In this document: in pieces, positions 4,155-7,788 of the stretch
How positions within the stretch are numbered: position 1 is the first letter of the stretch
Layout of the letters: each line of letters begins with the position of its first letter
Notes under the pieces: model-generated
Told to the model about the DNA's origin: nothing
Database searches by the model: none
The model's input: the letters and a program-made list of their open reading frames with translations, nothing else
NCBI GenBank assembly: GCA_020056515.1
Contig: JAGVHP010000069.1
Span: forward strand, 1 to 7,788
Direction of reading: 5' to 3'
Source of the DNA: Candidatus Shapirobacteria bacterium
Lineage (GTDB): Bacteria > Patescibacteriota > Microgenomatia > UBA12405
Length of the DNA: 7,788 nucleotides
Position numbers and translations under genes: made by a program

Positions 4155-7100
4155 AATAGAAAAACAGGGAGGTTTAAGCCAGACGGATTGGGTGGAAGCG
4201 AGAGTAAGGGAGATAGAAAATTATAGTAGCGATTTACACCGACAGAACGAAGAAAAAAAACAACGAGGGGAAAAAGTTGATCTAGAAATTCCGGTGATAA
4301 CCGATGAGTTAATTTTAAAAAGCTTGGTGGAATTTGTCCGAGTCAGAAAAATACCTCCGACAGAAAAGGAAAGGATAAACGCTTGTTTAGCTAATAGAAG
4401 AATCGGGGAAGCAATTGAAGCTTTGGTCTTAGTTGATGATAGCAGAGCTATTTCCAGAAATGCGAGATTGCCGGAAAGAAGACGGTCCCTGGTAGCCCAT
4501 TCCGGTGACAAAAAGATGGCCATGAATGATCAATCGCCTACATTTGAACTGGGGACAGACTCTCATTTTTTAACGGAAATACAGGATGTAAAAACACTTA
4601 AAGAAATTATTATTGATAGTGGTGGAGAATTAAAAATTGAAAATGGACAAGTGATGGGAATAATTTTTAGGAAAAACAGAAATCAACTTCTTCTTTTCCC
4701 CGGGGAAGGGGAAGAAGTAAGTCTTGAGGAACCATTGCCCTTAAAAAACGACGATGAAGGGCTTGATGGTTGGGCTAAAAGAGTCTTGGGTGAGACAATA
4801 ATAGAGATTGGGGAAATGCCGACTAAACCAAATGATGTGGAGAGGTTATTTAAAGATAAGATCCGGAGTGCGGCCTTGGTAAGAATCGTGGAAGTTTGCC
4901 ATTTTATTTTTGGTAACTATGGATCGATGGGGGTAACGGAAAAGGTGGGCGATACCAAAATTATAAGGGCCGAAGGAATAAGCGGATTTCAGGCAATTAA
5001 TTGGTTATCAATAGCTACCCGAATAACAAAAGACGGAGAGGCGGGAAAAAATGAAGGAGGAAAGAAAGGAACGCTGATTGAACTGTCGCTGGGAGAAATT
5101 AGCTTAAAAACCGGGAAAAAAGAAAGCGGAACAGAAAAAATAAAGATCTTTGGTGGGGAATTGGATGTCTGTGAGTTAAAAATTAAAGGGATGGGGAAGA
5201 TACCGGAAACAATGAGGATGTTTGAAAAAAGATCGCAAAGATTGAGGCAATCCGGTGGAGAGAGAATGGGAAGAAATATAAGAACGCTTCTGAAACTGCT
5301 GAGTGAGGGTATCGGGGTGGAAGAGTTAATTAAAAGGGTTAACTTGACGATAATAGATTATAAATTTTTAATTGGTGACGGAAAATACCACTTGGCTCTA
5401 AATAAAGAATTATTACCCGGTGAGGGACATCAAAAACAAGTCAGGGAATATATATTTTTAATAATTTGTCAGCTTTACCGGCTTTATAGGGAAGAAAAAG
5501 ACGGTTTAAGGCAGAAAGTATCCAAAAAAGAGGTAATTGGGCGGGATCCGGGCAGCAGAAAGCAGGTGATACCGATAAGAATTGGGGACGTAGTTAAGTT
5601 TGCTAAAGAATTTGGGTTGATGGAGAGAATTACGGCCAGACTGGATTACCAGATTCCGGGGGAAAATAAAATTTATGAGATAAGGGCGAAAGACGGCCGG
5701 GAACTGGGGAAATGGGCAAAGGAATTGCTGGAAAACAGGCTAAAAATACTACCGGAACAGCGACGAGCCAGAATGCTGAAAATCTTGGAACAGGCACTTT
5801 TCCCGGGTGAAGATTTGAAAATACTCCGGAAAACTAAAAACCATCCAACCGAGGAAATCTCCGGGTGGTGTGTGGAGTACCGGGGAAATAACTATTTAAT
5901 ATTGAGTGAAGTATGGGAGAGATTGAGGGGCGGCGAACTAAAAATAGACAGAACTGTTAAATATGAAAACGGAGTGGTGGCTTTTTGGTTTTTGGTTCCG
6001 GATCCTAAATCGTCAAACGGTAGAACAATTGAAATTAGATTAGCTCTGGACAAAAATGGCCGATTTAGAATAACCGGTTTACCCAGTGTAATCGGTCCGG
6101 TTGACGGCTCAATCTCATCAACCTGGGAACTGAAGGCGGTGATGGAAAGACACAGTGATCAATGGGCCGACATTGAAACAAATTTTTGGGCAGAGTTAGT
6201 GAAAAATACCAATAATTGGATTGAGGTAGCGACAAGAATCCCGGATGGGAAAATGGTGGATCAGAACGGAAGATTAAGAAAGGTGATACCGGGAAAACCG
6301 ATAGTGTGTAAATATGACTATTTTACGGCCGGAATTTGGGTGATTGATAAGGCATTGCTGGCAGCCGCGGTTGAGGAAATTGAGAGGCTGGGATTGGATG
6401 ATGATTGGGGAATAGTCAGATTGGCCAACATGATGGCTATAGGGGAAGAGGGTCCTGCCTTTTGCCCGATTCCTTTTCATGATAATACCGAAACGGAAGC
6501 GGGTAGTGTGTTACCGGAAATAATTCATTGTTTTGAATGCGGTAATATAGGAAAACCGAGAGATCCGGATAAAATAATTCATAGTGTGCCATTAACCGGC
6601 GGGGAGAGTCCGGAAGATTATCAGGAAGTGGAAAAGGCAAGACATGAAGCGATGAGCAGTTTTCTGCGATTAACTCAAAATTTGGCCCGGGATGAAGTAT
6701 TTGGTGATTTTTCGACATATTTAGGTAGCCGGGGATTAGAGCCGGCAGATGTGGCCGAATGGTGTGGTTATATGCCGCGACGGGTATCGAGATTTCTCCA
6801 TGATGTTTTTTACCAGGCTTATGTGTTGACGGAAAAGAAATCTGAATGTGGGTGGGAAGAACTGGAACCAATGAAAATCAGGGAGTTTTTGGAAAAAGCT
6901 AAAATCACCCAACTACTAAATAGGATGAACCGAAAATCAAAAAGTACCGAATGGTTGGAGGTAGAGCCTGAATGGTTTGATGGGTTATTTGGTCAAATTA
7001 CAATTAGGGATTTACGGAGTTGGGATAAATTCAGACTAATCGGGCGGGACAAGGCTAAAAATGATCTTTACGGCGGCAGACTGACTTTTATGACTCAATG

Positions 7101-7788
7101 GATCCAGCATGAACACGGAGTTCGCGCCTCAAATATAAACGGTCGGGGGGTGGGATACCGTGACGACAGAGGCTATGAACTGCAATTATTTGAAGGACAC
7201 GTGGTTCATCGTAAAGCCTTTATAAAAGAGAGACGAAGACACGATGAAGGCGGGCGGGTGGTACGACAAACACCGCCGGGTTTTTATATTCCGGATTTTG
7301 AAAAATTCAGAAATAGGCCGATTAGACGACTAATCATAATGGAGGGACCGATAACGGCAGCTTCGGCCTGGAAACTGATGCCGGAGTGGAAAGAAGATAC
7401 TTTAGTAATGTATGGTTTACTGCCAAAACAAATTTTGGCGATACTTAAATGGATCGGGGTAAGCGGATATGAAGCTAAAAACCACCCCAGTTTAGGAAAA
7501 AATATTGAAGAAGTGGTTTTGGCCTTTGATTTTGACTGGGGAGGGATGACTGATTTTAAACAAATAAAAGGGGCATTAAACCGAACTTTCCCAAACCTAA
7601 AAGTAACCGAAGTACTGGAATTACTTAGGGGTACTCCTTGGGAAAAATATGCCCGACCTCACGATATTGCCGATGATGACGAAGAAAAAATTTATCCCAA
7701 AAAGGATGCCGGTTTTGGCGGAGGAAAGAAAAGAGATTGGAATGATATTTTAAGAATGAGGTTGGGAATAATTGAGGACGAGGAAGAG
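4126..7788 (+). CDS. Giant DnaG-like primase (CHC2 zinc finger + TOPRIM), C-terminus outside the window
   Basis: The frame is open for 1221 codons and leaves the window. The C-terminal third resembles bacterial DnaG, which makes RNA primers for replication. Residues 780-805 form a CHC2-type zinc finger (C780, H785, C802, C805; sequence CPIPFH then HCFECG). Residues 862-885 (YLGSRGLEPADVAEWCGYMP) match the YLxxRGL...GY start of the DnaG polymerase core, and 980-1010 hold its GGRLTF and NGRGVGY strands. Residues 1066-1140 form a TOPRIM domain with the catalytic glutamate in IIMEGPITAAS (E1073) and the metal site AFDFDWGG (D1135, D1137). KRDWNDILR (1202-1210) resembles the DWND motif of mobile-element primases. 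Residues 1-770 show no recognised domain; 1-120 are highly charged and helical. A helicase or other domain may follow beyond the window. ATG 4126 is the only standard start after the in-frame stop at 4066, yet it lacks its own Shine-Dalgarno. The gene is divergent from the glycan operon and may belong to an integrated element, which is inference. Confidence 0.85.
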   Translation, partial: MAAKARKESEIEKQGGLSQTDWVEARVREIENYSSDLHRQNEEKKQRGEKVDLEIPVITDELILKSLVEFVRVRKIPPTEKERINACLANRRIGEAIEALVLVDDSRAISRNARLPERRRSLVAHSGDKKMAMNDQSPTFELGTDSHFLTEIQDVKTLKEIIIDSGGELKIENGQVMGIIFRKNRNQLLLFPGEGEEVSLEEPLPLKNDDEGLDGWAKRVLGETIIEIGEMPTKPNDVERLFKDKIRSAALVRIVEVCHFIFGNYGSMGVTEKVGDTKIIRAEGISGFQAINWLSIATRITKDGEAGKNEGGKKGTLIELSLGEISLKTGKKESGTEKIKIFGGELDVCELKIKGMGKIPETMRMFEKRSQRLRQSGGERMGRNIRTLLKLLSEGIGVEELIKRVNLTIIDYKFLIGDGKYHLALNKELLPGEGHQKQVREYIFLIICQLYRLYREEKDGLRQKVSKKEVIGRDPGSRKQVIPIRIGDVVKFAKEFGLMERITARLDYQIPGENKIYEIRAKDGRELGKWAKELLENRLKILPEQRRARMLKILEQALFPGEDLKILRKTKNHPTEEISGWCVEYRGNNYLILSEVWERLRGGELKIDRTVKYENGVVAFWFLVPDPKSSNGRTIEIRLALDKNGRFRITGLPSVIGPVDGSISSTWELKAVMERHSDQWADIETNFWAELVKNTNNWIEVATRIPDGKMVDQNGRLRKVIPGKPIVCKYDYFTAGIWVIDKALLAAAVEEIERLGLDDDWGIVRLANMMAIGEEGPAFCPIPFHDNTETEAGSVLPEIIHCFECGNIGKPRDPDKIIHSVPLTGGESPEDYQEVEKARHEAMSSFLRLTQNLARDEVFGDFSTYLGSRGLEPADVAEWCGYMPRRVSRFLHDVFYQAYVLTEKKSECGWEELEPMKIREFLEKAKITQLLNRMNRKSKSTEWLEVEPEWFDGLFGQITIRDLRSWDKFRLIGRDKAKNDLYGGRLTFMTQWIQHEHGVRASNINGRGVGYRDDRGYELQLFEGHVVHRKAFIKERRRHDEGGRVVRQTPPGFYIPDFEKFRNRPIRRLIIMEGPITAASAWKLMPEWKEDTLVMYGLLPKQILAILKWIGVSGYEAKNHPSLGKNIEEVVLAFDFDWGGMTDFKQIKGALNRTFPNLKVTEVLELLRGTPWEKYARPHDIADDDEEKIYPKKDAGFGGGKKRDWNDILRMRLGIIEDEEE

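Noticed and set aside
4688..4717. Palindrome TTCCCCGGGGAA within a pyrimidine/purine-mirrored stretch.
   Set aside because: It is inside the giant gene and is explained by the encoded Leu/Phe/Pro/Gly/Glu run; no regulatory context.
6226..6400. Residues 701-760 of the giant protein (DQNGRLRKV...GKP...FTAGIWVIDKALL) look like the middle of a sugar-nucleotidyltransferase (NGRV...EKP...NAGIYVFD).
   Set aside because: The signature N-terminal GGxGTRLxPLT loop and GDN-type metal motif are missing upstream, and the segment runs directly into the zinc finger, where helices before CHC2 are expected. Chance resemblance is more likely.
4086..7788. Possible use of TGA as a sense codon (as in Gracilibacteria/SR1).
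   Set aside because: No in-frame TGA occurs inside any motif-supported gene, and TGA ends the glycosyltransferase and secreted-protein genes at sensible places; the standard bacterial code fits.

Overview
The window reads as a stretch of a compact bacterial genome, most likely a Candidate Phyla Radiation (Patescibacteria) lineage of the Microgenomates kind. This is an inference from gene density, two convergent gene pairs meeting within -4 to +4 bp, the short RmlA, the polyprenyl-phosphate GT2-GtrA fusion, small orphan envelope proteins, and starts that look leaderless. It was not tested by any search. The code appears standard: TAA, TAG and TGA all end genes, and no in-frame TGA interrupts the 1221-codon reading frame.

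Left part (1-1578). A truncated PAS-linker/GGDEF diguanylate cyclase reads rightward into the window and ends on stop codons shared with a leftward lipoprotein gene. That lipoprotein gene diverges from a small secreted-protein gene. The two appear to share a 15-bp perfectly symmetric -10 region (1142-1156), a candidate bidirectional promoter.

Middle (1583-3994, all minus strand). This is a three-gene operon: a GT2-GtrA polyprenyl-phosphate sugar transferase, then RmlA (glucose-1-phosphate nucleotidylyltransferase) coupled by an ATGA overlap, then a conserved-looking four-helix membrane protein. Together they suggest supply of activated sugar and its transfer to a lipid carrier for cell-surface glycans.

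Right part (3995-7788). A 91-bp divergent intergenic region carries a leaderless-type -10 for the glycan operon. On the other strand it has a TTGACA box, an A/T-rich -10, a small dyad and a consensus Shine-Dalgarno. That Shine-Dalgarno serves a 22-codon ORF overlapping the start of a giant gene, which stays open for at least 1221 codons and leaves the window. The C-terminal 450 residues of the visible part form a DnaG-like primase: a CHC2-type zinc finger, an RNA-polymerase core segment and a TOPRIM domain. They follow about 770 residues with no recognised domain. This giant primase with its leader ORF is the strongest candidate for something undescribed. It may mark the edge of a mobile or replicative element, but no att site, integrase or terminal repeat is visible. 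No tRNA, rRNA, CRISPR array or insertion sequence was seen, and no gene-free stretch exceeds 100 bases.
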